Source of the DNA: Bacteroidales bacterium
GTDB lineage: Bacteria; Bacteroidota; Bacteroidia; Bacteroidales; UBA4417
NCBI GenBank assembly: GCA_016707705.1
Contig: JADJHD010000004.1
Coordinates: 1 to 64,000 of the forward strand
Reading direction: 5' to 3'
Length of the DNA: 64,000 bases
The notes beneath the pieces were generated by a model. It saw only the letters and a program-made list of their open reading frames with translations. It searched no databases and was not told the origin of the DNA. This document shows positions 33,792-43,154 of this stretch, one piece after another. Positions within the stretch are counted from its first letter, which is position 1. Each line of letters opens with the position of its first letter. The translations under genes were made by a program, and so were the position numbers.

Positions 33792-34283
33792 TTAATCTTT
33801 TTTACCCAGCAAAACCGCTCCAACCATTGCTGAAAGGAATAGAATGGAGGAAACCTCAAAGGGGAGCAGGAAATCATTGTAAAGCACTTTCCCAAGGTTT
33901 TTTACCAGTCCGATCTGCGTGGTAGTGGGGTCAGTGGTCATTACCATGTCAGTTTGCTTGAGAACACCTACAAGTGTGAGCATCAGCAGTCCGCCTGCCA
34001 CAACGGCGCCAAGTTGCACCAGTGCAGGTTTTCGGAATTCAGATTCATTGTTGAGGTTCAGCAGCATCACGGTAAACAGGAACAGCACCATGATGGCACC
34101 GGCATAAACTATGATGTGCACTACCGCCAGAAACTGCGCATTCAGAAGTATGTAGTGACCTGCTATGCAAAACATGGCAAGGGTCAGGTACAGAACGTTG
34201 TGCACAGGTTTCCTGGAAATGACTACCATCAATGCCGAATACAAAGCCAGGATGCAAAGGAAATAAAACAGGTAAACCTTCAT
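33792..34283 (-). CDS. nuoJ: NADH:quinone oxidoreductase subunit J
   Basis: The 163-residue five-helix membrane subunit includes LYSALMVVISRKPVHNVLYL, AVVHIIVYAGAIMVLFLFTVMLL with the conserved Tyr/Gly pi-bulge helix, and a final helix VSSILFLSAMVGAVLLGKKD. It follows nuoI by 33 bp. It sits at the interface of the peripheral and membrane arms and takes part in coupling quinone reduction to pumping. The next operon gene, nuoK, is displaced by the inserted S23-type gene. Confidence 0.96.
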   Translation of the reverse strand: MKVYLFYFLCILALYSALMVVISRKPVHNVLYLTLAMFCIAGHYILLNAQFLAVVHIIVYAGAIMVLFLFTVMLLNLNNESEFRKPALVQLGAVVAGGLLMLTLVGVLKQTDMVMTTDPTTTQIGLVKNLGKVLYNDFLLPFEVSSILFLSAMVGAVLLGKKD

Positions 34284-34316
34284 TCAGTAAGGATTCTTGA
34301 TCGTTAATATCGTTGG

Positions 34317-34901
34317 TTAATCATTATGCTTTCTATTCTTCTCTTTTTTGAATGCCAGCACTGCAGGAGTCTGACGTTTTGAAATATCAATGGGTTTATC
34401 AATGGGTTCAACAAGCATATCCTTGCCATAGATGAACCTGTCGCGAAGGAAATCGGATTTTACAATTTCAGTGGTCAGGAATATGGATTCCTTGGGGCAA
34501 GCTTCTTCACACAATCCACAGAATATGCATCGAAGCATATTGATTTCATACTTTTCAGCATACTTTTCTTCCCTGTACAGATGCTCCTCTCCAGCCTTTC
34601 TTTCTGCAGCCACCATGGTTATGGCTTCGGCCGGACAGGCAACGGCACAGAGTCCGCAGGCGGTGCATCTTTCCCTTCCCTGATCATCGCGTTTCAATAC
34701 ATGCCTGCCACGGTAGATATCCGAGAATTCTCTTTTCGTCTCAGGATAGCGGATCGTAGCTTTTCGTTTCAGCAGGTGCTTCAGCGTAATTACCATTCCC
34801 TTGAAGATGGCAGGCAAATAGAGTCTCTCAACGAAGGAAAGTTTCTTGTCGGAAACTACCTTCGAACGGCCACTCAGGGATTGTACGTTGCTATTGTCCA
34901 T
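34317..34901 (-). CDS. nuoI: NADH:quinone oxidoreductase subunit I
   Basis: The 194-residue ferredoxin-like subunit has two 4Fe-4S motifs, CTACGLCAVACPAEAIT and CIFCGLCEEACPKESIF (CxxCxxCxxxCP twice), which carry clusters N6a and N6b. The N-terminal ATIRYPETKREFSDIYRGRH segment is the usual membrane-associated part. It follows nuoH by 30 bp. A lysine-rich tail (KKEKNRKHND) ends the protein. Confidence 0.96.
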   Translation of the reverse strand: MDNSNVQSLSGRSKVVSDKKLSFVERLYLPAIFKGMVITLKHLLKRKATIRYPETKREFSDIYRGRHVLKRDDQGRERCTACGLCAVACPAEAITMVAAERKAGEEHLYREEKYAEKYEINMLRCIFCGLCEEACPKESIFLTTEIVKSDFLRDRFIYGKDMLVEPIDKPIDISKRQTPAVLAFKKEKNRKHND

Positions 34902-34931
34902 TGTTTATATCTTACGGTCTGTGGTCGGTTA

Positions 34932-35957
34932 TTAATTTAGTAACCTGACTATCAAGCCGGTAATCACCATATTGAATATTGCAAGCGGGATCAGTTTTTT
35001 CCAGCCGAGTCCCATGAGCTGATCATAGCGGAAACGTGGCAATGTCCAGCGAATCCACATAAAGACGAATCCAAAAAAGGTAATCTTGATGAAAAATACT
35101 ACCATCCCGACTATGGTCAGCATATTTGCTGATAGTCCGAGGCTGTCTTCAAACGGAAAATGGTATCCTCCAAAATAAAGGGCGGAGATGATGGCAGCCG
35201 AGATAAACATATTGATGTATTCGGCAAAGAGGTAGAATCCAAGTTTCATGGAACTGTACTCAGTATGATAACCTCCAACCAGCTCGGTTTCGCATTCAGG
35301 CAGGTCGAAAGGGGCACGGTTGCATTCCGCAAGCGCACAGATCAGGAAAATAATAAATCCCAGTGGCTGATACCATACATTCCAGTTGAAGCCTTTCTGC
35401 TGATCAACGATTTCCTGAAGGCTCAGGGTTCCCGACATCATAATCACTGCGATAATCGATAATCCCATTGCCAGTTCATAGCTGATCATCTGCGAAGCGG
35501 CCCTGATCGCACCAAGAAGCGCATATTTATTGTTGGAAGCCCAGCCTCCGATCATAATTCCGTATACGCCAACTGATACAACAGCAAAAACATAGAGTAT
35601 TCCAATATTCACATCGGCGACCTGCACCCTGTAGGTTTGTCCGTTAATGGTAAGACTGTCACCCCAGGGGATCACTGCACTGGTGAGCAGGGCTACAAGC
35701 ATTGTAATGGATGGACCCAGGATGTACAGGAATTTGTTGGCTGAGGCAGGCATAAACTCTTCCTTGAAGAAAAGCTTAACCCCATCAGCGAGAGGCTGAA
35801 GCAATCCAAAAGGGCCGGCCCTGTCGGGTCCCAGCCTGTCCTGGAAGAATGCTGCCAGTTTCCTCTCAGCAAGAGTGGAATACATGGCTACCAGCAGGCT
35901 GATAAGCATGATGGAAAGGGCAAGTACGGTCTTGTATATGATAAACTGTTGATCCAT
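34932..35957 (-). CDS. nuoH: NADH:quinone oxidoreductase subunit H
   Basis: The 341-residue eight-helix subunit binds quinone at the arm junction. Motifs are ERKLAAFFQDRLGPDRAGPF, GLLQPLADGVKLFFKEEF, ISYELAMGLSI, CNRAPFDLPECETELVGGYH and WIRWTLPRFRYDQLMGLGWK. The ExxR and acidic loop residues for quinone coupling are intact. It starts 43 bp after nuoG and is of normal length. Confidence 0.97.
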   Translation of the reverse strand: MDQQFIIYKTVLALSIMLISLLVAMYSTLAERKLAAFFQDRLGPDRAGPFGLLQPLADGVKLFFKEEFMPASANKFLYILGPSITMLVALLTSAVIPWGDSLTINGQTYRVQVADVNIGILYVFAVVSVGVYGIMIGGWASNNKYALLGAIRAASQMISYELAMGLSIIAVIMMSGTLSLQEIVDQQKGFNWNVWYQPLGFIIFLICALAECNRAPFDLPECETELVGGYHTEYSSMKLGFYLFAEYINMFISAAIISALYFGGYHFPFEDSLGLSANMLTIVGMVVFFIKITFFGFVFMWIRWTLPRFRYDQLMGLGWKKLIPLAIFNMVITGLIVRLLN

Positions 35958-36000
35958 ATTGTTTTATCAGTTTGGGTTGCCAGCCGGCAATCCATGGTAT

Positions 36001-36969
36001 TTATTCCGGGGCTTCAGTTTTTTCCTCCAATGGTTTAATGATGGAGGGTTTCTTGGATTTCTCGTAATGATTTGCCGAGATCACACTGTTCCTTTCAATA
36101 TGCCTAGGGCCTTCAATGGTCCAGTCTGACTTGTTTTTCTTTTCAAAACGGCATTCGTCGCAGATGAATTCCTCCACCTCTCCATAAGTGTCCTTTCGGG
36201 CTGTTACCCTGTAAATCTCATTTCCAAACATCCAGGCAGTTACTTTCCCTGAACAACTTGGACAATTCCGGTGCGCGTTCATAGGATTCAGGAACCAAAC
36301 CCTGCTTTTGAAGCGGAAGGTCTTATCCGTGAGGGCTCCAACGGGACAAACATCAATCACGTTTCCGGAGAAATTGCTGTTTATGGATTCATTGATAAGG
36401 GTGCTGATTTCAGCGGTATCGCCTCTGTACATCACTCCGTGAACGCGTTTGCCTGCAATCTGATCGGCAGTATAAACGCAACGGTAGCAAAGGATGCAGC
36501 GGTTCATATGGAGTTTGATCTTATCCCCGATATCTACGATGTCAAATTCCCTTTTCTCTTCTACATAGCGGGTTTCTTCCATGCCATGCTTAAAACTCAG
36601 ATCCTGAAGATCGCACTCCCCGGCCTGGTCGCAAACCGGACAATCGAGGGGGTGATTGATAAGCAGGAACTCAACAATGGCCTTGCGGGCTTCAATTACT
36701 TCAGGAGAGGTGATGTTCTGAACCACCATTCCATCCTGAACGGGTGTACTGCAGGAGGCTACCAGCTTGGGCATTGGCCTTGGGTCGGCAGCAGATCCCT
36801 GAGCCACTTTTACGAGGCAGGTCCGGCATTTTCCACCGGAACCCTTCAGTTTTGAATAGTAGCACATGGCAGGTGGAACCACTTCGCCCCCAATCTGACG
36901 TGCAGCCTGGAGAATGGTTGTGCCCGGTTCTACTTCAACTGTTATATTATCGATGGTTACCTTAAACAT
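36001..36969 (-). CDS. nuoG: NADH:quinone oxidoreductase subunit G, short form
   Basis: ATG 36969 starts 322 residues. It has the N-terminal 2Fe-2S motif (CYYSKLKGSGGKCRTCL), the His-Cys cluster (HPLDCPVCDQAGECDLQ) and the 4Fe-4S pair (CILCYRC, CPVGALT). A zinc-ribbon-like C-terminal region follows (CPSCSGKV, CDECRFE). The large molybdopterin-oxidoreductase-like domain of the roughly 900-residue enterobacterial NuoG is absent. The short form is common in Bacteroidota, so this is not a truncation. It overlaps the end of nuoF by 8 bp. Confidence 0.93.
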   Translation of the reverse strand: MFKVTIDNITVEVEPGTTILQAARQIGGEVVPPAMCYYSKLKGSGGKCRTCLVKVAQGSAADPRPMPKLVASCSTPVQDGMVVQNITSPEVIEARKAIVEFLLINHPLDCPVCDQAGECDLQDLSFKHGMEETRYVEEKREFDIVDIGDKIKLHMNRCILCYRCVYTADQIAGKRVHGVMYRGDTAEISTLINESINSNFSGNVIDVCPVGALTDKTFRFKSRVWFLNPMNAHRNCPSCSGKVTAWMFGNEIYRVTARKDTYGEVEEFICDECRFEKKNKSDWTIEGPRHIERNSVISANHYEKSKKPSIIKPLEEKTEAPE

Positions 36970-38308
36970 GTACCTGTGAATGTTTTGCAAATGAGATATG
37001 CCGCGGATTGCTCACCAATGCGGGATTGTTAACGTGAAATTCAAATTCTTCCCTGAAATGCCTGATGGCACTGGCAACCGGCCAGGCGGCGGCATCTCCG
37101 AGCGGACAAATGGTATTGCCTTCAATTTTGGCTGCTATGCTGACCAGCAGGTCAATATCTTCCTGACGGCCATGTCCTGATTCAATCCTGTGAAGCACTT
37201 TCTCCATCCATCCGGTTCCTTCGCGGCAGGGAGAACATTGTCCGCAGCTTTCATGATGGTAGAACCTGGAAAGATTCCATGTAGAGCGGACCATGCAGGC
37301 ATCCTCATCAAATACAATGAATCCGCCTGATCCAAGCATGGAACCTGTTGCAAAGCCGCCATCAGCAAGGGACTCATAACTCATAAGCCTGGGCTCGCCG
37401 GATGCAGTGCGGCAGACAAGAGATGCAGGTAGAACCGGAACTGATGATCCACCGGGGATAACAGCTTTAAGTTCCTTTCCATTCTTGATGCCTCCGCAAT
37501 ATTCAGCAGAGTAAAGAAATTCTTCAACCGGAAGTCCGAGTTCAATTTCGTACACTCCCGGATTATTGATGTTTCCGCAGGCAGAAATAAGCTTGGTGCC
37601 GGTGCTTCGTCCGATGCCGATCTTCACATATTCCATTCCACCCATGGCAAGAATGGGAACTATGGAAGCAAGGGTTTCAACGTTATTCACAACGGTCGGA
37701 CAGCCATAAAGTCCCTTTACAGCAGGGAAAGGAGGCTTGATGCGGGGATTTCCACGCTTGCCTTCCAATGATTCGAGCAGGGCCGTCTCTTCTCCGCAAA
37801 TGTAGGCTCCGGCTCCGGAATGCACATAAATTTCCAGTGAGTATCCGGTACCCAGAATATCTTTTCCGAGGAAACCCTTCTTGCGGGTTTCGGAGATGGC
37901 TTTTTCAAGGATGCCGATGATGTATTTGAATTCGCCCCTTACATAAATGAAGGTTGTATTGCTTCCGAGAGCGTAGCTTGAAAGAATCAGTCCTTCGATG
38001 AGCAGGTACGGATTCCGTTCCATCAGGAAGCGGTCCTTAAAAGTTCCGGGCTCACTTTCATCTGCATTGCAGACCAGGTATCTCGGATTATTGCTTTTCC
38101 TATCCAGAAAGCTCCATTTCAATCCTGTTGGGAATCCCGCTCCACCGCGTCCCCTTAATCCGGAAATGCGGACTTCTTCGGTTACCTCATCAGGTTTCAT
38201 GCTGCGCAATGCACGCTCAACGGTGCTGAAACCGCCTTCGGCCCGGTACCCATCAAAGGTATTGATGCCCGGGATGTCGATCTTTTCTAACAGAATTTTT
38301 CGGCCCAT
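36962..38308 (-). CDS. nuoF: NADH:quinone oxidoreductase subunit F
   Basis: The 448-residue NADH-oxidising flavoprotein has the NADH/FMN-binding motifs SGLRGRGGAGFPTGLKWSF and GAGAYICGEETALLESLEGK, then RIKPPFPAVKGLYGCPTVVN. The N3 4Fe-4S ligands are in ESCGQCSPCREGT plus the distant NTICPLGDAAA cysteine. It starts within the end of nuoE (22-bp overlap). It receives two electrons from NADH and passes them to the Fe-S chain. Confidence 0.97.
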   Translation of the reverse strand: MGRKILLEKIDIPGINTFDGYRAEGGFSTVERALRSMKPDEVTEEVRISGLRGRGGAGFPTGLKWSFLDRKSNNPRYLVCNADESEPGTFKDRFLMERNPYLLIEGLILSSYALGSNTTFIYVRGEFKYIIGILEKAISETRKKGFLGKDILGTGYSLEIYVHSGAGAYICGEETALLESLEGKRGNPRIKPPFPAVKGLYGCPTVVNNVETLASIVPILAMGGMEYVKIGIGRSTGTKLISACGNINNPGVYEIELGLPVEEFLYSAEYCGGIKNGKELKAVIPGGSSVPVLPASLVCRTASGEPRLMSYESLADGGFATGSMLGSGGFIVFDEDACMVRSTWNLSRFYHHESCGQCSPCREGTGWMEKVLHRIESGHGRQEDIDLLVSIAAKIEGNTICPLGDAAAWPVASAIRHFREEFEFHVNNPALVSNPRHISFAKHSQVHV

Positions 38309-38865
38309 TTCAGTTTCCCGTCTTTTTCAGTTTCAGCATTCTTTTTAAGATCATTCAGAAGTTCGTCAACCTTTTCGAGGCTGAGATTTTCATGGAATTC
38401 AGTATTCACCTGAAGTACAGGAGCACTTCCGCAGGCACCCAGGCATTCCACCGACTGCACGGTAATGAGTCCGTCAGCAGTTGTTTCGCCATCCTGCACT
38501 CCCAGTCTGGAACAAATGCGGTCCAAAATGTCTTCTCCTCCGCAGATAGCACAAGGGGCGGTACGGCAGACTTCAATCAGGTATTTCCCCGTCTTTTCCA
38601 GCCTGAACTGGGTATAGAAAGTTGCCACTTCGTACACTTCCACTGGTTGAACCTGCAACATTTCAGCTACAAAATCCATCACATCTACCCTGAGATGGCC
38701 ACCGGATTCTTCCTGTGCGATATGCAGTATCGGAAGAAGCGCAGATTTCTGCCTGCCTTCGGGGTAACGGGCAATCAGCTGGCGGAATTTCTCCATAATC
38801 GCAGGACTGAATTCCACCGGGAGGTTGTCGCGTTCAAAAATCCTATGTTGTATTCTTAATCCCAT
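38287..38865 (-). CDS. nuoE: NADH:quinone oxidoreductase subunit E
   Basis: The 192-residue thioredoxin-like 2Fe-2S subunit partners NuoF. Cluster N1a ligands are CRTAPCAICGGED and VECLGACGSAPVLQVN (two cysteine pairs). The helical N-terminus (RYPEGRQKSALLPILHIAQEE) is typical. It has a charged C-terminal tail that overlaps the nuoF start. Confidence 0.96.
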   Translation of the reverse strand: MGLRIQHRIFERDNLPVEFSPAIMEKFRQLIARYPEGRQKSALLPILHIAQEESGGHLRVDVMDFVAEMLQVQPVEVYEVATFYTQFRLEKTGKYLIEVCRTAPCAICGGEDILDRICSRLGVQDGETTADGLITVQSVECLGACGSAPVLQVNTEFHENLSLEKVDELLNDLKKNAETEKDGKLKWAEKFC

Positions 38866-38908
38866 TTAGTTGCTATGCAGTACTTTAAGGTTCAATTCAT
38901 TTAGGAGA

Positions 38909-40123
38909 CTATGCATCCAGTTCACCGGCAATTACATTCATGCTGCTCATGGTTAGGATGGCATCGGAGAGGACTCCACCCGTTATCATTTCAGGATAAG
39001 CCTGATAATAGATGAATCCGGGTCTGCGGAAATGCAGTCTGTAAGGAGTTCTGCCACCATCGCTGATCAGGTAGAATCCAAGTTCCCCGTTACCACCTTC
39101 TACGGCATGGTAAACTTCGCCAACAGGAGGGTTTATTTCTCCCATAACTATTTTGAAATGCCATATCAGGGATTCCATTTTGCTGTATACCAGTTGTTTT
39201 GGGGGGAGATATACTTCGGGAACATCAGCATGGTAAGGCCCTTCAGGCAGATTGTTCATGGCATCCTTAACCAGTTGTATGCTCTGCCAGAGTTCCTCCT
39301 GCCTAACACAGAAACGGTCGTAGGTATCACCCTGTGTGCCGATGGGAATGTCAAATTTGAAATCCTCGTAAGAAGAATAGGGGTTTGCCACCCTTACATC
39401 GTAATCAACACCGGCTGCCCTGAGGTTAGGACCGGTAAATCCGTAGTTCAGTGCTCTTTCGGCACTGATGGGGCCAACACCAATGGTGCGGTCCATGAAT
39501 ATGCGGTTTCTTTTCAGCAGCTTTTCAAATTCCCTGAGTACTGAGGGGAGATGGTCAAGCAGTTCCTTGAGCTTCTTCATTGCGGTGGGAGAGAAATCTC
39601 TCTCGAATCCACCGATGCGGCCCATATTTGTGGTTAGCCTGGCACCTGAAACCTCTTCGTAAATCTCATAAATTCGTTCCCGCTCCTGAAATACATATAC
39701 AAATCCGGTGAGGGCGCCGCTGTCCACACCAATAACGCTGTTACATACAAGGTGGTCAGCAATTCGGGCCAGTTCCATCAGGATGATTCTCAGATAGTCA
39801 ACGCGCTTAGGTGTTTTGATCCCAAAGAGTTTCTCAACAGTCATGATCCAGCCCAGATTATTAATAGGGGAGGAGCAGTAATTGAGTCGATCGGTGATGG
39901 TGGTAATCTGGTTATAGGGCCTGTGTTCAGCAAGCTTTTCGAAGGCGCGATGGATATATCCGATGGTTTGTTCGGCTTCCACTACAATTTCACCATCCAT
40001 CTTCAAAACATTCTGGAAGATGCCATGGGTGGCAGGATGGGTCGGTCCCAGGTTTAGGGTGCTGTATTTTCCGGGTTCGTTGCTCCCTGTGCCAACTGAC
40101 TGTTTAAGTTGTTCGTTCTTCAT
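38909..40123 (-). CDS. nuoD: NADH:quinone oxidoreductase subunit D
   Basis: The 404-residue 49-kDa-type quinone-site subunit includes LNLGPTHPATHGIFQNVLKM, GYIHRAFEKLAEHRPYNQI, then GVDSGALTGFVYVFQERERI and the C-terminal GELGFYLISDGGRTPYRLHF, MNVIAGELDA. Nickel-site cysteines of related hydrogenases are absent, as expected for complex I. It sits 2 bp after nuoC. Confidence 0.97.
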   Translation of the reverse strand: MKNEQLKQSVGTGSNEPGKYSTLNLGPTHPATHGIFQNVLKMDGEIVVEAEQTIGYIHRAFEKLAEHRPYNQITTITDRLNYCSSPINNLGWIMTVEKLFGIKTPKRVDYLRIILMELARIADHLVCNSVIGVDSGALTGFVYVFQERERIYEIYEEVSGARLTTNMGRIGGFERDFSPTAMKKLKELLDHLPSVLREFEKLLKRNRIFMDRTIGVGPISAERALNYGFTGPNLRAAGVDYDVRVANPYSSYEDFKFDIPIGTQGDTYDRFCVRQEELWQSIQLVKDAMNNLPEGPYHADVPEVYLPPKQLVYSKMESLIWHFKIVMGEINPPVGEVYHAVEGGNGELGFYLISDGGRTPYRLHFRRPGFIYYQAYPEMITGGVLSDAILTMSSMNVIAGELDA

Positions 40124-40125
40124 AC

Positions 40126-40629
40126 CTATGCTTCCCTCCCAAAAAAGCGGTTATCCTTATCTTCCCTTGTAGGATCTTCAAGAGGATATTCTTTCCTGAG
40201 GGGGAAGTAATCAAGGTATTCTACATTCAGAATCCTGATCAGGTTGGGGTGTCCGGTGAAAGTAATTCCATAGAAATCGTAAGTTTCACGCTCCATCCAG
40301 TTGGCAGCGGAAAAAAGATCGGAAACAGTATCTATTGCAGGATTTTCAGCAGTCAGGTAAGTCTTGATTCTGATCCTGTGGTTTGCTCTCATATTGTGGA
40401 GGTGATAAACCACTGCAAAGGGCAGGGATTCATCAGGATAATGTACGCCGCAAAGATCCGTGAGGAAAGTATATCCCATGGAAGGTGTATCCTTCAGAAA
40501 GGAAAGGATTTCATGAAGTTTGGATGCCTCAACGGTAAGGGTAAGCATATCATGAAGCACTTCTTCCTTCAGCAATCCTTCGCCAGCCTGGTTTCTGACA
40601 GCTTGTGCTATTTCCGTGTTTCCAGTCAT
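40126..40629 (-). CDS. nuoC: NADH:quinone oxidoreductase subunit C
   Basis: The 167-residue 30-kDa-type subunit shows the conserved ERETYDFYGITFTGHPNLIRI and YFPLRKEYPLEDPTREDKDN motifs. An N-terminal alpha/beta domain contains YTFLTDLCGVHYPD. It is separate from nuoD (not fused) and follows nuoB by 11 bp. It helps link the peripheral arm core. Confidence 0.95.
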   Translation of the reverse strand: MTGNTEIAQAVRNQAGEGLLKEEVLHDMLTLTVEASKLHEILSFLKDTPSMGYTFLTDLCGVHYPDESLPFAVVYHLHNMRANHRIRIKTYLTAENPAIDTVSDLFSAANWMERETYDFYGITFTGHPNLIRILNVEYLDYFPLRKEYPLEDPTREDKDNRFFGREA

Positions 40630-40640
40630 TTCCTGATTAA

Positions 40641-41192
40641 CTATCTGATTCCGTAGCTTGAAAGTAAGTTTCTGTATTCGTCGGAGTAGCGCCTTCTCAA
40701 AGGTTCATTTGCTACCAGTTCCTGTATTTTCATAAATCCGTCAATAATCTGTTCAGGACGTGGCGGGCAACCCGGCACGTAAACATCAACGGGCACAATC
40801 CTGTCGATGCCCTGAAGTACGCTGTAGGTGTCGAAGATTCCACCGCTTGAAGCACAGGCTCCAACGGCGATTACCCAACGGGGCTCAGCCATCTGCTCAT
40901 ATACCTGATGGACTACCGGAGCCATTTTTTTGGCTATGGTTCCCATAACCATGAGCAGATCAGCCTGTCTGGGTGAAAAACTGAGTCGTTCTGATCCAAA
41001 TCTGGCCAGATCATAATGTGCACCCATGGTTGCCATAAATTCAATGCCGCAGCATGATGTGGCAAAGGGGAGAGGCCATATGGAATTGCTTCGTGCAAGG
41101 CCGATTACCTTGTCGAAGCTTGTGGCAAACAATCCCGGAGAAGTATATCCTTCAGGGGGATCAACTTTATTGTAGGATGCTTTTTGGTTCAT
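40641..41192 (-). CDS. nuoB: NADH:quinone oxidoreductase subunit B
   Basis: The 183-residue subunit carries cluster N2 next to the quinone site. Ligands are the tandem pair in PFATSCCGIEFMATMGAHYD, then AVGACASSGGIFDTYSV and PVDVYVPGCPPRPEQIIDGF. The SRADLLMVMGT-type segment is RQADLLMVMGTIAKKMAP. It lies 21 bp after nuoA. Confidence 0.97.
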   Translation of the reverse strand: MNQKASYNKVDPPEGYTSPGLFATSFDKVIGLARSNSIWPLPFATSCCGIEFMATMGAHYDLARFGSERLSFSPRQADLLMVMGTIAKKMAPVVHQVYEQMAEPRWVIAVGACASSGGIFDTYSVLQGIDRIVPVDVYVPGCPPRPEQIIDGFMKIQELVANEPLRRRYSDEYRNLLSSYGIR

Positions 41193-41213
41193 GTCAGATT
41201 GTGTGTGTCCTGC

Positions 41214-41594
41214 TTATTCCCACTCAAGGGCTTTCTTCCGTAACAGGTAAAAAAAACCTACCAGGAAAACACCGAGAAACAAGAGCATACTCAGGAATCC
41301 ATTCCAGTCTCCATTCTTGAAATCAACTGCAAAAGGGTAGAAGAAAATCACTTCTACATCGAAAAGTACGAAAAGTATGGCTATGAGAAAATATTTTACT
41401 GAGAAGGGAAATCTTGCATTTCCTTTGATCTCGATGCCGCATTCGAAGTTCTCTTCCTTATGCAGGGTTCTGATCTTCTTTCTTTTTCCCCCAATATAAT
41501 GTGACAGGGCCATTGTTGTGACCACAAATCCAAGAGCCACAATGGTTTGTATTAAAACGGGCAAGTAGTCGTCCGGTAAATGGAGAGCATTCAT
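41214..41594 (-). CDS. nuoA: NADH:quinone oxidoreductase subunit A
   Basis: The 126-residue three-helix subunit is the first gene of the operon. Conserved ENFECGIEIKGNARFPFSVK and the acidic helix LFVLFDVEVIFFYPFAVDF are present. The preceding 284 bp to the Kdo transferase gene should hold the operon promoter; I saw no clear TAnnTTTG box there on the - strand. Confidence 0.95.
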   Translation of the reverse strand: MNALHLPDDYLPVLIQTIVALGFVVTTMALSHYIGGKRKKIRTLHKEENFECGIEIKGNARFPFSVKYFLIAILFVLFDVEVIFFYPFAVDFKNGDWNGFLSMLLFLGVFLVGFFYLLRKKALEWE

Positions 41595-41878
41595 TCGGAA
41601 ATTCCTTCAGCTATTTATAGTTATTTACTCTGTTGTTTTTCGTTTTCCAAGTTATTACGGTCATTTGGCAGCATTTGCGGGCGTTCCCTGACCGGTAAGA
41701 CATGAATAACGATTATTTCTATTGTTTGTTCGATAACAATAATACAAAATATTGAGATTATCTACATTATTGATAGCAATATCTTCAGCAATAGGGTATT
41801 ATTGACCTCGAATTATTCCAAATCCCTGGTAGAGGCTCTGATTTATCCAGACTTTTTTCCCTTGAAACCGGCTGTTTT

Positions 41879-43127
41879 TTAAATGGCAGGTATAAGTTTC
41901 AGGATTTTTCCGGTTGCACCTTTTCGCTGTTCAACAAAAGCCTTGCTTATGGATGAAGTTGAGGACAGAAATCCGGGATCATCACTGAATTTCCGGAGGA
42001 TTCGCTCAAGCTCATTATAATTATGAATACTGTAAGCTCCCTTAGCTTCAACAAGATCTACGGCTTCCTGAAACTTATGGTAAATGGGGCCGAAAATGAC
42101 CGGCATCCCATATACTGCTGGCTCAAGAATATTATGAATCCCCGCGCCGAAGCCTCCTCCAATATATGCTACTTGTCCGTACCTGTATACCTGTGAAAGA
42201 ATTCCAACAGCATCGATTATCAGAATATCAGCATTTCCGGCCTTTTCTAGACTTCCTTCCGAATACCTGCAAGCCTTCATCCCGGAAGTGTTTATCAGGT
42301 TCCGGATTGCATCATCATGTATTTCATGGGGAACAAGTATCAGTTTGAACTTGCCAGGGTTTTCACTCACAAAGCGAATCAGCAATTTCTCATCTTCAGG
42401 CCAGCTGCTGCCGGCAACCAAAACCAACTTCTCCTTGCAGAATGCCTGAACCATAGGGATTTCCCTCTTCTCGGATGCAATGGCTACAACCCTGTCGAAA
42501 CGAGTGTCCCCGCTTATTGTTGCATTCGTTATACCAACAAATTCAAGCAGTTCAAGTGAGTTTTCGTTCTGAACGAAGATATGTGTAAATCCCTTGAGTA
42601 TATTCCTTGTCCAGTCGCCATACCATTTGAAGAAGTGCTGGTCGGCCCTGAAAATTGCAGATACGAGGTAATGTGGGATGCCTCTTTCCTGTAAAAGGTT
42701 CAGATAATTGAACCAGAATTCATACTTCAAAAATTACTGCATCAGGTTTTACCAGATCGATGAAGGTCCGGGCATTGGCAGGAGTATCGAGGGGCATGTA
42801 GCAGACCAGATCTGCAACATTGTAGTTTTTTCGGTGTTCATATCCTGAGGGACTGAAGAAAGTTAGGATAATGAAGTGATCCGGATGTTCCTTTTTCCAG
42901 GCTTCGATGAGGGGACGACCTTGTTCAAATTCCCCGAGGGAGGCGCAATGAAACCATATGGTCTTTTTCCCGCCCTGTTTACCCCGGCGCAATTCAAGTT
43001 CCCTGCGGATAAACTCAATGATGCCTTTTCTCCCATCTCTCCAGAGTTGGGCTTTCGGATTGAAAAGCGCTGCTGTACGGATCAGCAAGCCGTAAACATG
43101 AATCCCGAAAGAATAAAAAAGGTTCAT
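41879..43127 (-). CDS. waaA: 3-deoxy-D-manno-octulosonic acid transferase, frameshifted
   Basis: Two overlapping frames make one Kdo transferase of about 418 residues, the normal size. The N-terminal part (43127 to about 42720) includes KTIWFHCASLGEFEQGRPLI, ILTFFSPSGYEHRKN and ends VKPDAVIFEV. The C-terminal part (from 42730) begins KYEFWFNYLNLL, then SAIFRADQHFFKWYG and IGGGFGAGIHNILEPAVYG. In intact enzymes VIFVKYEFW is continuous, so one small indel in the T-run at about 42726 breaks the frame. The enzyme adds Kdo to lipid A precursor and is normally essential, so a sequencing error or a recoding event is more likely than loss. Confidence 0.85.
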
Positions 43128-43154
43128 GATAAAAATTAGGTAAGATTCCGCGGC

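Noticed and set aside
36001..36969. NuoG as a truncated pseudogene
   Set aside because: Start, Fe-S motifs and neighbours are intact, and short NuoG is usual in this phylum.
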